Of a DNA stretch of 64,000 nt, positions 18,433 through 27,214 are shown one piece after another; position 1 is the stretch's first letter; each line of letters starts with the position of its first letter. Source of the stretch: JAIOSM01 sp964593725 (GTDB taxonomy: Bacteria > Desulfobacterota > Desulfobacteria > Desulfobacterales > Desulfobacteraceae); the NCBI GenBank assembly GCA_964593725.1, contig CAZQJS010000002.1, forward strand, positions 35,596 through 99,595, read 5' to 3'. Made by a program: the position numbers and the translations under genes. The notes beneath the pieces are model-generated. The model did no database searches. It was not told the origin of the DNA and worked only from the letters and a program-made list of their open reading frames with translations.

Positions 18433-19325
18433 TACTTAAGTTCATTCCCTGTAAGAAGTTTGAAAATCATTTTATATGTTTCAGACGTGGTTTTAATGAT
18501 CTCTTTGGGCAGTTTTGGACCGGGAGCTTTTTTATCCCAGCCTGAATCTGTAAGCCAGTCACGGATATCCTGCTTGTCATAGCTTTTCTGGGATTTACCC
18601 GGAATAAATGAAGACTTTTGCCAGAACCTTGATGAGTCCGGAGTTAGAACCTCGTCAATAAGAATGATCTCATTGTCTGAAATACCGAATTCAAACTTTG
18701 TGTCTGCAATAATAATTCCTTTTTCATTTGCTATGGCCGCACCTCTGTTATAGATTGCAAGGCTGAGTTCCTTGATTTTTTCCGCCTTTTCCTTTCCAAT
18801 CAGGTCAATTGTATCCTTAAAACTTATATTGATATCATGGTCCCCAAGTTCGGCCTTTGTGGATGGAGTAAACAGGGGTTCATCAAGCTGCTGGGATTCC
18901 TTTAAGCCCGGTGGAAGTTTAATGCCGCAGACATGGCCCTCATCAAGGTACGATTTCCAGCCTGAGCCCGTGATATACCCCCTTACAATACATTCCACAG
19001 GAAGTGGCTCAGCTTTCTTTACAAGCATACTGCGGTTTTTTAATATATCAGAATATTGTTTTAATATATCAGGATATTTTTCAACATCTGCTGTGATGAG
19101 ATGGTTATTTACAATACTGTTAAACTGTTTGAACCAGAACAGGGATATCTGGGTCAGGACAGCTCCCTTGTAAGGTATAGGATCCGGTAAAACAACATCA
19201 AAGGCCGAGAGTCTGTCAGAGGTCACCATTAATAAAGCATCATCAATTTCATATATATCCCTGACTTTGCCTTTTGCTGCAAGCTTAAGGTCATTGAAGT
19301 CTGTGTTAGTAAGAGGGGTATTCAT
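18432..19325 (-). CDS. purC: Phosphoribosylaminoimidazole-succinocarboxamide synthase
   Basis: PurC (SAICAR synthetase) joins aspartate to CAIR in purine synthesis. The 297-residue protein has the N-terminal GKVRDIYEIDDALLMVTSDR, the phosphate-binding IVRGYITGSGWKSY and the LIDEVLTPDSSRFW motif, all typical. The start has AGGAGATAAGATAAA before the ATG. It is the first gene of a three-gene minus-strand unit. purB, the enzyme acting next, is 33 kb away in this window. Confidence 0.95.
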   Translation of the reverse strand: MNTPLTNTDFNDLKLAAKGKVRDIYEIDDALLMVTSDRLSAFDVVLPDPIPYKGAVLTQISLFWFKQFNSIVNNHLITADVEKYPDILKQYSDILKNRSMLVKKAEPLPVECIVRGYITGSGWKSYLDEGHVCGIKLPPGLKESQQLDEPLFTPSTKAELGDHDINISFKDTIDLIGKEKAEKIKELSLAIYNRGAAIANEKGIIIADTKFEFGISDNEIILIDEVLTPDSSRFWQKSSFIPGKSQKSYDKQDIRDWLTDSGWDKKAPGPKLPKEIIKTTSETYKMIFKLLTGNELK

Positions 19326-19465
19326 TTTATCTTATCTCCTGAAAAATTTGTTGTTTAATTTGGTAAATATATCATATGCCACTATCCAAAGGAACACTAA
19401 AATGTGGTATATATAAATATATAAAAGGCTTTCAAAAATAAATCCTGGATCAAAGTTGAATAAAA

Positions 19466-20755
19466 ATGAATAAAATGAAAAGGCTTGCAAAGCTTTTAGA
19501 GGAAATTGAAAATGATATCATGCTCTGTGTTAAATGCGGAACCTGCCAGGCAGCCTGCCCATTATACAGTGTAACAAAACAGGAAAGTGATGTGGCCAGG
19601 GGAAAGCTTGCTTTACTTGAAGGATTAAGACAGAATATTTTTTTAAAGCCCGGTAAAACAGCCCGTGTCATGGATAAATGCCTCCTTTGCGGGTCCTGTG
19701 CAGCAACCTGCCCAAGCAATGTAAATATTTTTTTAATATTTATTAAGGCAAGAATAATTTTAAGGCAATATTCAGAGTTTTCATTTTTTAAAAAAATTAT
19801 TTTCAGGTCTGTTATTTCCCATCCTGCCAGGTTTGATTTTTTAATTGTACTCTTTAAAAAAATACAATTTTTGTTTCTTAAAAGTGATAAAAATAAACAG
19901 AAAACAGCAAGTTTCCTGTTTAATTCACTATTTTCTGAAACACGCCATGTGAAAAAACTTGCTAAAACAGCTTTTTTGAAATCCAGGCATGCAAGCCAGG
20001 TTATTGACCATGGAAGCAGGTATAAAGTTGCATTTTTCCCAGGGTGTGCCATTGATAAAATATACCCAAAGGTAGCCATTGATACAGTTAAAATATTGAA
20101 TCATCATAAAATTGATATGTATATACCGGATAACCAGGCTTGCTGCGGCATCCCTGCACTTGCTGGCGGTGATGAAAAAAGTTTTAACAGATTATTAAAC
20201 CACAATATTGATCTTTTTTCCCTAAATGATTTTGATTTTCTTATTACTCCCTGTGCAACATGTTTGTCTGCAATTAAGGATTTATGGCCTTGTTTTTACA
20301 AAACCAGAGGAGAAAAACAGAAGAGATATTTATTGGATCTATCGGAAAATGCAATGGATGTCAGTGAGTTTCTTATCAATGTATTAGATGTTGCAGATAT
20401 TAAAGGCCGGTTTCCGGATGAGGTTACTTACCATGACCCCTGCCACCATAAAAAGGCCTTAAATATATGGCAGGAGCCAAGAATGCTTATTCGCAGGTCT
20501 GGTTTAAAGCTGATTGAAATGGAAAAACCTGATTTATGCTGTGGTATGGGAGGTACATTCAACCTTATGCACTATTCAGAATCAATGGATATTGGCAGAA
20601 AAAAGAGGAAGAGTATTAATAGGACAGGATGCTCCATGGTTGCAACATCCTGTCCTGCCTGTATGATGCAGCTTTCAGATCTCCTGGCCGGACAGGGCAG
20701 TTCCGTTGAGATAAAGCATCCTGTTGAATTATATAAAAAAGCATTGTTAAACTAA
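19466..20755 (+). CDS. Iron-sulfur oxidoreductase subunit (GlcF/HdrD-like)
   Basis: The 429-residue protein has two 4Fe-4S motifs, CVKCGTCQAACP near residue 20 and CLLCGSCAATCP near residue 73. Two cysteine-rich CCG domains follow, marked by QACCGIPALAGG and LCCGMGGTF. This is the layout of the iron-sulfur subunit of glycolate or lactate oxidases and of HdrD. Such proteins pass electrons from a flavin dehydrogenase to the respiratory chain. No FAD-binding partner lies next to it, so its dehydrogenase must be encoded elsewhere. An in-frame ATG at 19475 is an alternative start. Confidence 0.85.
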   Translation: MNKMKRLAKLLEEIENDIMLCVKCGTCQAACPLYSVTKQESDVARGKLALLEGLRQNIFLKPGKTARVMDKCLLCGSCAATCPSNVNIFLIFIKARIILRQYSEFSFFKKIIFRSVISHPARFDFLIVLFKKIQFLFLKSDKNKQKTASFLFNSLFSETRHVKKLAKTAFLKSRHASQVIDHGSRYKVAFFPGCAIDKIYPKVAIDTVKILNHHKIDMYIPDNQACCGIPALAGGDEKSFNRLLNHNIDLFSLNDFDFLITPCATCLSAIKDLWPCFYKTRGEKQKRYLLDLSENAMDVSEFLINVLDVADIKGRFPDEVTYHDPCHHKKALNIWQEPRMLIRRSGLKLIEMEKPDLCCGMGGTFNLMHYSESMDIGRKKRKSINRTGCSMVATSCPACMMQLSDLLAGQGSSVEIKHPVELYKKALLN

Positions 20756-20858
20756 AAACAATTATTTTACTTGTAAAAGGACCTGGAATAATTATATTGA
20801 TTACATCAAAATTAAAAACAGCAGATAAATAAAATCTATATTAAGGATTTATTACAAT

Positions 20859-22202
20859 ATGAATAAAAAAAGACTGTTTGCAATAATCTTTGTTGCTTTA
20901 AATTTGTTTATCTTAAACACATTTACGTCAAATGTGTATGCAGAAAGTTTCTATTCTCTGTATGACCTTTGTAAGATTGCCGAAAAAAATGCAAGAAAAA
21001 TTAAAATTGCACAGGATGATCTTGCAATAAATAAATATGATAAAAAACGTGCTTTGGCAGTATTGATGCCAAGGATTACAGCTTTTGGTGATAAAAACAG
21101 GCACATTAAAGAGTATGACCAGCCTGTTCCCATGGTGAAAATGGGTGGTGTGACAGATAGCGAAACCCTTGGAATACGTCTTGACCAGTCCTTTACATTA
21201 AATGGCAAGGAATTTATTGCATACAGTGTTACCAGGGATCAGATTGAGAAATCCCAATATGATCTTGAAAGCATTACAGCAAATTATCTTTTTTTAGTTG
21301 CCAGGAATTATTATCAGATACTCAGTGCAAAAAAGGGCCTTGAGATCAGCGAGGCAGATGTAAAACGTCTTGAGAAACACAAAAATTCAGTTCAAGAAAA
21401 GTTACAGGTTGGAACTGTTACTAAAACAGCACTTTTCAGGGCCCAGGCAGAACTGTCAAAATCAAAGACAAACCTTCTTATGGCACATAATAATTTAAAG
21501 CTTGCCAGGGCATCATTGAGAAATTTAGTTGATATTGACAAGGATTTTTCATTAACTGAAAATCAGTTTTTTTATTTAAAAGCAGATGATTTATCCTATG
21601 AGAAATTAGTCGCAAAAGCAGTTGAGAACAGATCAGAACTGAAAAGTGCTGCTAAAATTCAAGAGATTGCAAAAAAAACCATAAGTTATGAAAAAGGTTC
21701 CTATTGGCCTAAATTATCCATAATTGGAATGTACACTGACAGCAAAATTGTTTCTGATTATGATACACGTTTTACAATGTATGACAGTACAACCAATGTT
21801 AAAGATAAATCAATTGAAGCAAAATTATCATTTCTTATCTTTGACGGAGGTCTCAGGCGGGCCCAGATCAACCAGGCCAAAGCAAAAAAACGTCAGGCAG
21901 ACGCTGCATTCATTGAAATGAAAAACCAGGTGATTCTTGAATCCCAAAAAGCATGGTATGCTTTTGAAACTGCCAAAAGCACACTTGAAACTTTAAAGGA
22001 TGAACTGAAATCTGCCAGGGAAAATTTTAAAGCTGTTTCAATGCAGTTTGAGTACGGGCTTTCAGACAGTGTTGATATGATGGATGCTGATACCCTGTTT
22101 GTATCAGCATTAAGGAGAATTGCAGATGCTGAATTTTCCTATGAACTTTCAATACTTGATATTTTCAGAATTCAAGGTGAACTTTTAAAGGTTCTGTTAT
22201 AA
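20859..22202 (+). CDS. TolC-family outer-membrane channel protein
   Basis: The 447-residue protein begins with a signal peptide (MNKKRLFAIIFVALNLF, cleavage probably after VYA near residue 28). Two similar halves rich in coiled coil follow, each with a region like QAKAKKRQADAAF and an amphipathic strand segment, which is the outer membrane efflux protein fold. TolC proteins form trimeric tunnels for drug or protein export. No inner-membrane pump or membrane-fusion partner is adjacent. Its stop codon lies in a 13-base tandem repeat. Confidence 0.88.
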   Translation: MNKKRLFAIIFVALNLFILNTFTSNVYAESFYSLYDLCKIAEKNARKIKIAQDDLAINKYDKKRALAVLMPRITAFGDKNRHIKEYDQPVPMVKMGGVTDSETLGIRLDQSFTLNGKEFIAYSVTRDQIEKSQYDLESITANYLFLVARNYYQILSAKKGLEISEADVKRLEKHKNSVQEKLQVGTVTKTALFRAQAELSKSKTNLLMAHNNLKLARASLRNLVDIDKDFSLTENQFFYLKADDLSYEKLVAKAVENRSELKSAAKIQEIAKKTISYEKGSYWPKLSIIGMYTDSKIVSDYDTRFTMYDSTTNVKDKSIEAKLSFLIFDGGLRRAQINQAKAKKRQADAAFIEMKNQVILESQKAWYAFETAKSTLETLKDELKSARENFKAVSMQFEYGLSDSVDMMDADTLFVSALRRIADAEFSYELSILDIFRIQGELLKVLL

Positions 22203-22245
22203 TCAGCAGACATAATCAGCAGTCATAATCAGCAGACATAATCAG
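22199..22245 (+). repeat. 13-base tandem repeat at the tolC-like stop codon
   Basis: The unit ATAATCAGCAGAC occurs three times, the middle copy differing by one base, followed by a partial fourth copy. The TAA stop of the TolC-family gene is in the first unit. Repeats of this size can change copy number by slippage, here without changing the protein. Confidence 0.85.
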
Positions 22246-22348
22246 AGGAAATGGAATCAGTAAAAATTTTTAAGCTATTCATTTGACTTGCAGGCCTTAT
22301 TTATCCTAAGATCAAATGATGGAATAAAAAAAACAGGAGAATATAAAT

Positions 22349-22663
22349 ATGTATGAAATCATTGCACGGGCGGAAAATTATCAGATAGATCACCTTGTGA
22401 ATGGAACCGGAACAGGAAATATTGAAATTCCTGCCAGAGAAAGAGCAGATTGGGCAAAAGAGATCAAGGCGTTCAGTAAAAAAATCAGTGACCTTGCTGA
22501 TAGATCCATACAACTTGCTGAAATTTTTTCAAGTGATCAGAAAATTTCAGCCACTCCTGCATCTTTAAAAACATTGAAGATTCAATTGTTTACCATAAAT
22601 GACAGATTGGAAAAAGCAATTGAAATTGCAGATAAGCTGGAACTTGATATTATTCAAAAATAA
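22349..22663 (+). CDS. Small protein of unknown function
   Basis: This 104-residue protein starts at an ATG preceded by CAGGAGAATATAAAT. It has no signal peptide or membrane segment and looks mostly helical, with an Asp/Lys/Glu-rich second half. I do not recognise a domain. Its last 14 bases overlap the 3' end of convergent tyrA, and it lies about 145 bases after the TolC-family gene. The good binding site and length support a real gene. Confidence 0.6.
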   Translation: MYEIIARAENYQIDHLVNGTGTGNIEIPARERADWAKEIKAFSKKISDLADRSIQLAEIFSSDQKISATPASLKTLKIQLFTINDRLEKAIEIADKLELDIIQK

Positions 22664-23558
22664 TATCAAGGAATTTATTGCTTCTCTCCATGGCTTCTTC
22701 TTTATATGGGCCCAGGAAAGCACCTATTTTGGCAATATATTCTGCTGCAACTTCATCATGATTGTCCTGCTGATTGTCCTGCTGATTGTCCTGCTGCCCT
22801 TCCATGAGAAGCTTATGCCCTGTTTCTCTGAACGATTCTGAAAAGAGTTGAAGGCATTTGCCAGCATACCTGTTTGATCCTATTAATGTTGCATAAAGGT
22901 AGGGATCCTGGGCAAAAAGCCGTCCTGTTATATCAGAATTAATTTTAAAAACAGGTGTTGATGTTTTAAACAGGTCCTTGGGATGGATCTTCATTTTCTG
23001 CAGTGTCCGTGCAAAACAGATTGACAGAAAATGGGTAAGGCTCTGTACAATAGCCATATGTTTATCATGTTCATCGGCCTTAAGTACAGATACTACTGCC
23101 CCTGCACTGGTGAACAGCCTTTTTATCCAGGAAAAACCAAGATCTCCCCTGCCCCTGCACAAAACAATGTTCTGGTTCTTAACAGAAGTAATGGTTGGTC
23201 CGAACATGGGATGTGTTCCAACTACTTCGCATATTGAATTTTTCACCATTGCTTTTAAAATATCTTCTTTCTGGGAGCATATATCCATTAGAATCTGATT
23301 CTTTTTTAAAAGTTTTCCAATCTGTTCTGATATTTTCAAAGCCTGGTTTAATGGTGTACTTAATATGATTATCCTGCACATTTGGGTTATCTGCTCATTG
23401 GAAAATGGGGAATCAATATCTGATATTTCAACTGAAAAGCCAGATTTTTTAAAAAAGTGTTCAAGCCATTGCCCCATGACACCTTTACCGCCGATGATTC
23501 CGATTTTATCCTTAAAACTGATTTTACCAATAGGTTCCCGGCTTTTTTTGATTTTCAT
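22650..23558 (-). CDS. tyrA: Prephenate dehydrogenase
   Basis: TyrA oxidatively decarboxylates prephenate to 4-hydroxyphenylpyruvate on the way to tyrosine. The 302-residue protein has an N-terminal Rossmann fold with GIIGGKGVMGQW, then GTHPMFGPT, the conserved histidine-containing substrate motif, and a helical C-terminal domain. No chorismate mutase domain is fused to it; that activity is in PheA. Near residue 257 there is a QQDN tetrapeptide repeat made by three exact 12-base DNA repeats. It is the last gene of the aromatic operon, and its ATG overlaps the aroC stop as ATGA. Confidence 0.93.
   Translation of the reverse strand: MKIKKSREPIGKISFKDKIGIIGGKGVMGQWLEHFFKKSGFSVEISDIDSPFSNEQITQMCRIIILSTPLNQALKISEQIGKLLKKNQILMDICSQKEDILKAMVKNSICEVVGTHPMFGPTITSVKNQNIVLCRGRGDLGFSWIKRLFTSAGAVVSVLKADEHDKHMAIVQSLTHFLSICFARTLQKMKIHPKDLFKTSTPVFKINSDITGRLFAQDPYLYATLIGSNRYAGKCLQLFSESFRETGHKLLMEGQQDNQQDNQQDNHDEVAAEYIAKIGAFLGPYKEEAMERSNKFLDIIFE
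22760..22795 (-). repeat. Three exact 12-base tandem repeats inside tyrA
   Basis: The plus-strand unit GATTGTCCTGCT is present three times in a row. It is in frame and gives repeated Gln-Gln-Asp-Asn in the TyrA C-terminal region, probably in a surface loop. Copy-number changes would keep the reading frame. Confidence 0.9.
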
Positions 23559-24607
23559 TTATTGATCTCCTGCCTTAACAGATGATCTGTAATTGTTATT
23601 GCCATCATAGCTTTACATACTGCATTGATTCTTGGTATGGCAGAAATATCATGTCTCCCTCCAGTTATTATCTCAAGGGGCCTGCCTTTGTCATCAATTG
23701 TTTTCATGGGTATTTTAATGGAAGGAATTGGTTTTATGGATACTCTAACAATGATTTTATCACCATTGGAAATACCTGCAAGAATTCCACCGGAATTATT
23801 TGTTAAAAATCCCTTATCTGTTATCTGATCATTATTTTCAGACCCTTTAAGTCTTGCTGCATTGCAACCTGCACCGATTTCAACTGCTTTTACAGCACCA
23901 ATACCCATTAAAGCCTTGGCAATATCAGCATCAAGTTTATCAAAGACAGGGTCGCCAAGCCCTGCAGGAACATTGGCTGCACAAATCTCCACAACTCCGC
24001 CAATGGAGTCGCCCTGCTGTCTGATATGTTCAATTTCTCTTTCCATGGATTTCAAAGCGTTTCTGTCAGGGCATTTAAGGTAATTGGTTCTGGTGAATTC
24101 CCTGTCAATGGTTTTAACCTTAATGCCGCCAAGCTCTATGGTGTAAGTGTCGATATTAATGTCATATTCATTCAGTATATTTAGTGCTACGGCACCGGCA
24201 GCTACTCTGGCAGCTGTCTCCCTTGCCGATGCCCTGCCCCCTCCCCTGTGGTCCCGGATTCCGTATTTAGCCCAGTAAGTGATGTCTCCATGGCCAGGTC
24301 TGAAAATATTTTTATTTTTCTGATAAGCCGTGGAATCAGAATCTCTGTTCTCTATTATTATGGTTATGGGAGTGCCTGTTGTCATGTTGTTAAAAATACC
24401 TGATAATATTATTGCCCTGTCCGGCTCTTTGCGGTCTGAGCTTATGCGGCCAAATCCTGGTTTACGTTCATCAAGCTCTTTTTGTATAATCTGTTCAGTT
24501 AAAATCATACCAGGGGGGCATCCCTGGATAATAACTCCAATGGCTTCTCCGTGGGATTCTCCAAATGTCGTAATATTATAGGCTTTGCCAAAACTACTTC
24601 CATTCAT
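23555..24607 (-). CDS. aroC: Chorismate synthase
   Basis: AroC converts EPSP to chorismate and needs reduced FMN. The 350-residue protein begins MNGSSFGKAYNITTFGESHG, the family start with the conserved histidine, and contains GIRDHRGGGRASARETAARVAAG and the C-terminal GRHDISAIPR signature. I chose the ATG at 24607 because AGGAG lies 8 bases upstream; the in-frame TTG at 24613 is too close to that site. It overlaps aroK by 14 bases and tyrA by 4. Confidence 0.96.
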   Translation of the reverse strand: MNGSSFGKAYNITTFGESHGEAIGVIIQGCPPGMILTEQIIQKELDERKPGFGRISSDRKEPDRAIILSGIFNNMTTGTPITIIIENRDSDSTAYQKNKNIFRPGHGDITYWAKYGIRDHRGGGRASARETAARVAAGAVALNILNEYDINIDTYTIELGGIKVKTIDREFTRTNYLKCPDRNALKSMEREIEHIRQQGDSIGGVVEICAANVPAGLGDPVFDKLDADIAKALMGIGAVKAVEIGAGCNAARLKGSENNDQITDKGFLTNNSGGILAGISNGDKIIVRVSIKPIPSIKIPMKTIDDKGRPLEIITGGRHDISAIPRINAVCKAMMAITITDHLLRQEINK

Positions 24608-25121
24608 TTCCAATTCTCCTGTTTATGATTTTTGCAATTTCTTCCACGGTTTTACCGGATGTATTGATCCTGTTTTGTGTAATATCACCATACAGAGACT
24701 CCCGTTGGCATAAAAGATTCAGAGTCTCCTGTTCAAGATCATGTCGGGTAAGAGACGGTCTTGTTGATATACTTGCAGCATAATCATCTTTTAATCTTTT
24801 GATTATGACATTGATATCAGCAAAGAGCCAGATGGAAAGGCCTGTATGTTTAATAAAATTCCTGTTTTCAATATCAAGTACTATACCGCCCCCGGTTGCA
24901 ATAACAATATTGTCTTTATCAGCAGTTGAAAAAAGAGTCTTTTTTTCAAGGGCTCTGAAATATTCCCATCCCTGTGTATTAACAATTTCTGATATGGATT
25001 TTGAGGTCCTGGTTTGAATCTCATCATCAATATCAAAAAATGCTGAATTTAAAATATCTGCAAGGATTTTTCCAACACTTGTCTTACCTGTGCACCTGTA
25101 GCCTATAAGATAAATCTTCAT
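24594..25121 (-). CDS. aroK: Shikimate kinase
   Basis: AroK phosphorylates shikimate at the 3-hydroxyl. The 175-residue protein has the P-loop GYRCTGKTSVGK, the shikimate-binding FFDIDDEIQ and IVATGGGIV, and a lid-region arginine near residue 120. Its length is normal for the family. It starts 6 bases after the aroA stop and overlaps aroC, as expected within a tight operon. Confidence 0.95.
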   Translation of the reverse strand: MKIYLIGYRCTGKTSVGKILADILNSAFFDIDDEIQTRTSKSISEIVNTQGWEYFRALEKKTLFSTADKDNIVIATGGGIVLDIENRNFIKHTGLSIWLFADINVIIKRLKDDYAASISTRPSLTRHDLEQETLNLLCQRESLYGDITQNRINTSGKTVEEIAKIINRRIGNEWK

Positions 25122-25127
25122 AAAATT

Positions 25128-26393
25128 CTATAATCCCTGCAATACTTCCCAGAAAGTTGGAAAGGACTTTGCAACACAATTTTCATTTTTAATAAAAACA
25201 TTATCAGTTACCAGCCCTGCCAGGGAAAATGCCATGGCAATCCTGTGGTCATTATAGGTTTCTATTACAGCACCCCTGGGTTTTCCGCCGAAAATCTTTA
25301 TCCAGTCATGGCCTGATTCAACCTTAATATCCATTCTTGCAAGCTCCCTTGCAACAGCTTCAATCCTGTCACACTCTTTTTCACGCAAATGTCCTATATT
25401 TTTTATTAAGGTGCATCCACTGGCAAAGGCAGCAGTTACAGCAAGGGCAGGTACTGCATCCGGAGTATCAGACATATCCACATCAACACCCCTTAATTTG
25501 CGGCCGCATACAGCAATACCGTCATGTTCAAACATAAGATCACAACCCATCTGCTTTAAAATATGAACAAATTTAATATCACCCTGGATCGAGTTTTTAT
25601 AAACATTTAATACTTTAATTTTCTTTCTGCATATTGCCCCTGCTGCCCAGAAGTAACCTGCATTGGAGATATCAGGCTCAACAATAAAATTTCCAGGTTG
25701 ATATTTCTGTCCGGGCCTGACAATATATTGTCCTTTTTCTGTTTTTTCAACATAGACATTAAAAAGTTTCATAATTGCGATTGTAAGGTCAATATATGGC
25801 TGGGAGACAGCATCTGCCGTAATTGTAATTTCAAGTCCTTCTGCCATGTAACATCCTGTAATAAGAAGGCTTGAAAGATATTGACTGCTTAAACTTAAGT
25901 CTATCTTAATTTTTCCGCCTCTTTTATGTTTTCCGTTGATTATCACAGGCGGTGTACCGGATTTTGAGCTTACTGCAACATTTGCCATGGTTAGTGCATC
26001 AATAAGAGGAGTCATGGGGCGCTGGCACATCCTATTGTCACCTGTCAGAACATAATCAGATGTACCAAGGGCTGCAATGCCGGCAAGAAGCCTCATGGAA
26101 GTTCCCGAGTTGCCAAGATAGATTTCTCTCGGGTACCTGGCGGGCTGTCCATTAAACCCTGTTACTTTGACCATGGAAGGAGATTTTTCTTTATTTTCAC
26201 TTTGAACTATCCTGGCACCCATATTTTCAAGGCATGAGATTGTAAGAAGAATATCCTGGCTGTTCAGTACATTGGAAATCGTTGATTCACCCTGACAAAG
26301 GGAAGCCATAATAATCATCCTGTGGGAAATGCTTTTTGAGCCTGGTACATTGACCCTTGAATTTTTAATTGTTCTTTGTTCAATCAGCTTCAT
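25128..26393 (-). CDS. aroA: 3-phosphoshikimate 1-carboxyvinyltransferase (EPSP synthase)
   Basis: AroA transfers the enolpyruvyl group of PEP to shikimate-3-phosphate. The 421-residue protein has VPGSKSISHRMIIMAS at the N-terminus, LGNSGTSMRLLAG in the PEP-binding loop and REKECDRIEAV near the C-terminus, all conserved. The PEP loop reads GNSGTSMR, not the GNAGTAMR of E. coli, a difference in the site where glyphosate binds. Its ATG overlaps the aroE stop in an ATGA. Confidence 0.95.
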   Translation of the reverse strand: MKLIEQRTIKNSRVNVPGSKSISHRMIIMASLCQGESTISNVLNSQDILLTISCLENMGARIVQSENKEKSPSMVKVTGFNGQPARYPREIYLGNSGTSMRLLAGIAALGTSDYVLTGDNRMCQRPMTPLIDALTMANVAVSSKSGTPPVIINGKHKRGGKIKIDLSLSSQYLSSLLITGCYMAEGLEITITADAVSQPYIDLTIAIMKLFNVYVEKTEKGQYIVRPGQKYQPGNFIVEPDISNAGYFWAAGAICRKKIKVLNVYKNSIQGDIKFVHILKQMGCDLMFEHDGIAVCGRKLRGVDVDMSDTPDAVPALAVTAAFASGCTLIKNIGHLREKECDRIEAVARELARMDIKVESGHDWIKIFGGKPRGAVIETYNDHRIAMAFSLAGLVTDNVFIKNENCVAKSFPTFWEVLQGL

Positions 26394-27214
26394 TTTAATA
26401 ATTCTTTTATAACAGTATTTTTCATAAGTTTTATGGAAGGATTAATGCCTGTCCAGAGTTTGAATTGTTCTGCGCCCTGGGAAACAAACATTGAAAGCCC
26501 GTCTATGGTTGTGCAGCCGATTTTTCTGGCCTGCCTGATCAATTTTGTCTCAATGGGGTTGTAAACAATATCCATGATAATCATGCCAGGATGTAAGCAC
26601 TCTTTTTTTACAGGAGAATTCTCTATCCCGGGTGTCATGCCGACCGGCGTTGCATTGATGATTATATCAAAGGTTTTATTTTTTAATTCTGTAAGATTCA
26701 GGAAAGTACAATCATATTTTTCCGCAAGTTTTTCTCCATTTTTGTTACTCCTGTTTATTATTGATAGATTTCCTCCGGATTTCTTTATCCCAAAGGCAAG
26801 GGCATGTGCTGCTCCGCCAGCGCCTATAATGCCAATTTTTTTATCTTTTATACTGTATTGCTCAAGAGGTTTAATGCCTCCATACCAGTCAGTATTATAA
26901 CCTTTAAGTTTTCCGTTTTTATTGACAATTGTATTAACAGCACCGATTTTTTCTGCATTGTCATCAATTATATCAAGGTGCTCTATTATTTTTTTCTTAA
27001 ATGGAATTGTAATTGAGGCTCCTTTGATTCCAAGTTCTCTTATGATTTTGACTCCTGTTTCAATATGATCAATATTAAAGGCAAGGTAAACCGCATTGAT
27101 CCTGTTCTGCATGAACACAGTATTATGCATAACCGGGCTTTTTGACTGTATAACAGGATTGCCGAAAATGCAGTAAAGATCAGTTTGGGCATTAAAAGTA
27201 AAATTATTTATCAC
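26390..27214 (-). CDS. aroE: Shikimate dehydrogenase (NADP)
   Basis: AroE reduces 3-dehydroshikimate to shikimate. The 274-residue protein has the substrate-binding FGNPVIQSKSPVMHN, the catalytic-lysine region ITIPFKKKIIEHLD, NTDWYGG and the nucleotide-binding GAGGAAHALAF. It starts with GTG at 27214, 7 bases after AGGAG, and the start overlaps the pheA stop by one base (TAGTG). Confidence 0.95.
   Translation of the reverse strand: MINNFTFNAQTDLYCIFGNPVIQSKSPVMHNTVFMQNRINAVYLAFNIDHIETGVKIIRELGIKGASITIPFKKKIIEHLDIIDDNAEKIGAVNTIVNKNGKLKGYNTDWYGGIKPLEQYSIKDKKIGIIGAGGAAHALAFGIKKSGGNLSIINRSNKNGEKLAEKYDCTFLNLTELKNKTFDIIINATPVGMTPGIENSPVKKECLHPGMIIMDIVYNPIETKLIRQARKIGCTTIDGLSMFVSQGAEQFKLWTGINPSIKLMKNTVIKELLK

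Noticed and set aside
19450..20079. Antisense open frame over the iron-sulfur subunit gene
   Set aside because: The plus-strand frame carries both 4Fe-4S motifs; the antisense frame is a by-product of AT-rich codon use.
22199..22245. Possible CRISPR-like array
   Set aside because: The 13-base units follow each other directly without spacers, so this is a simple tandem repeat.
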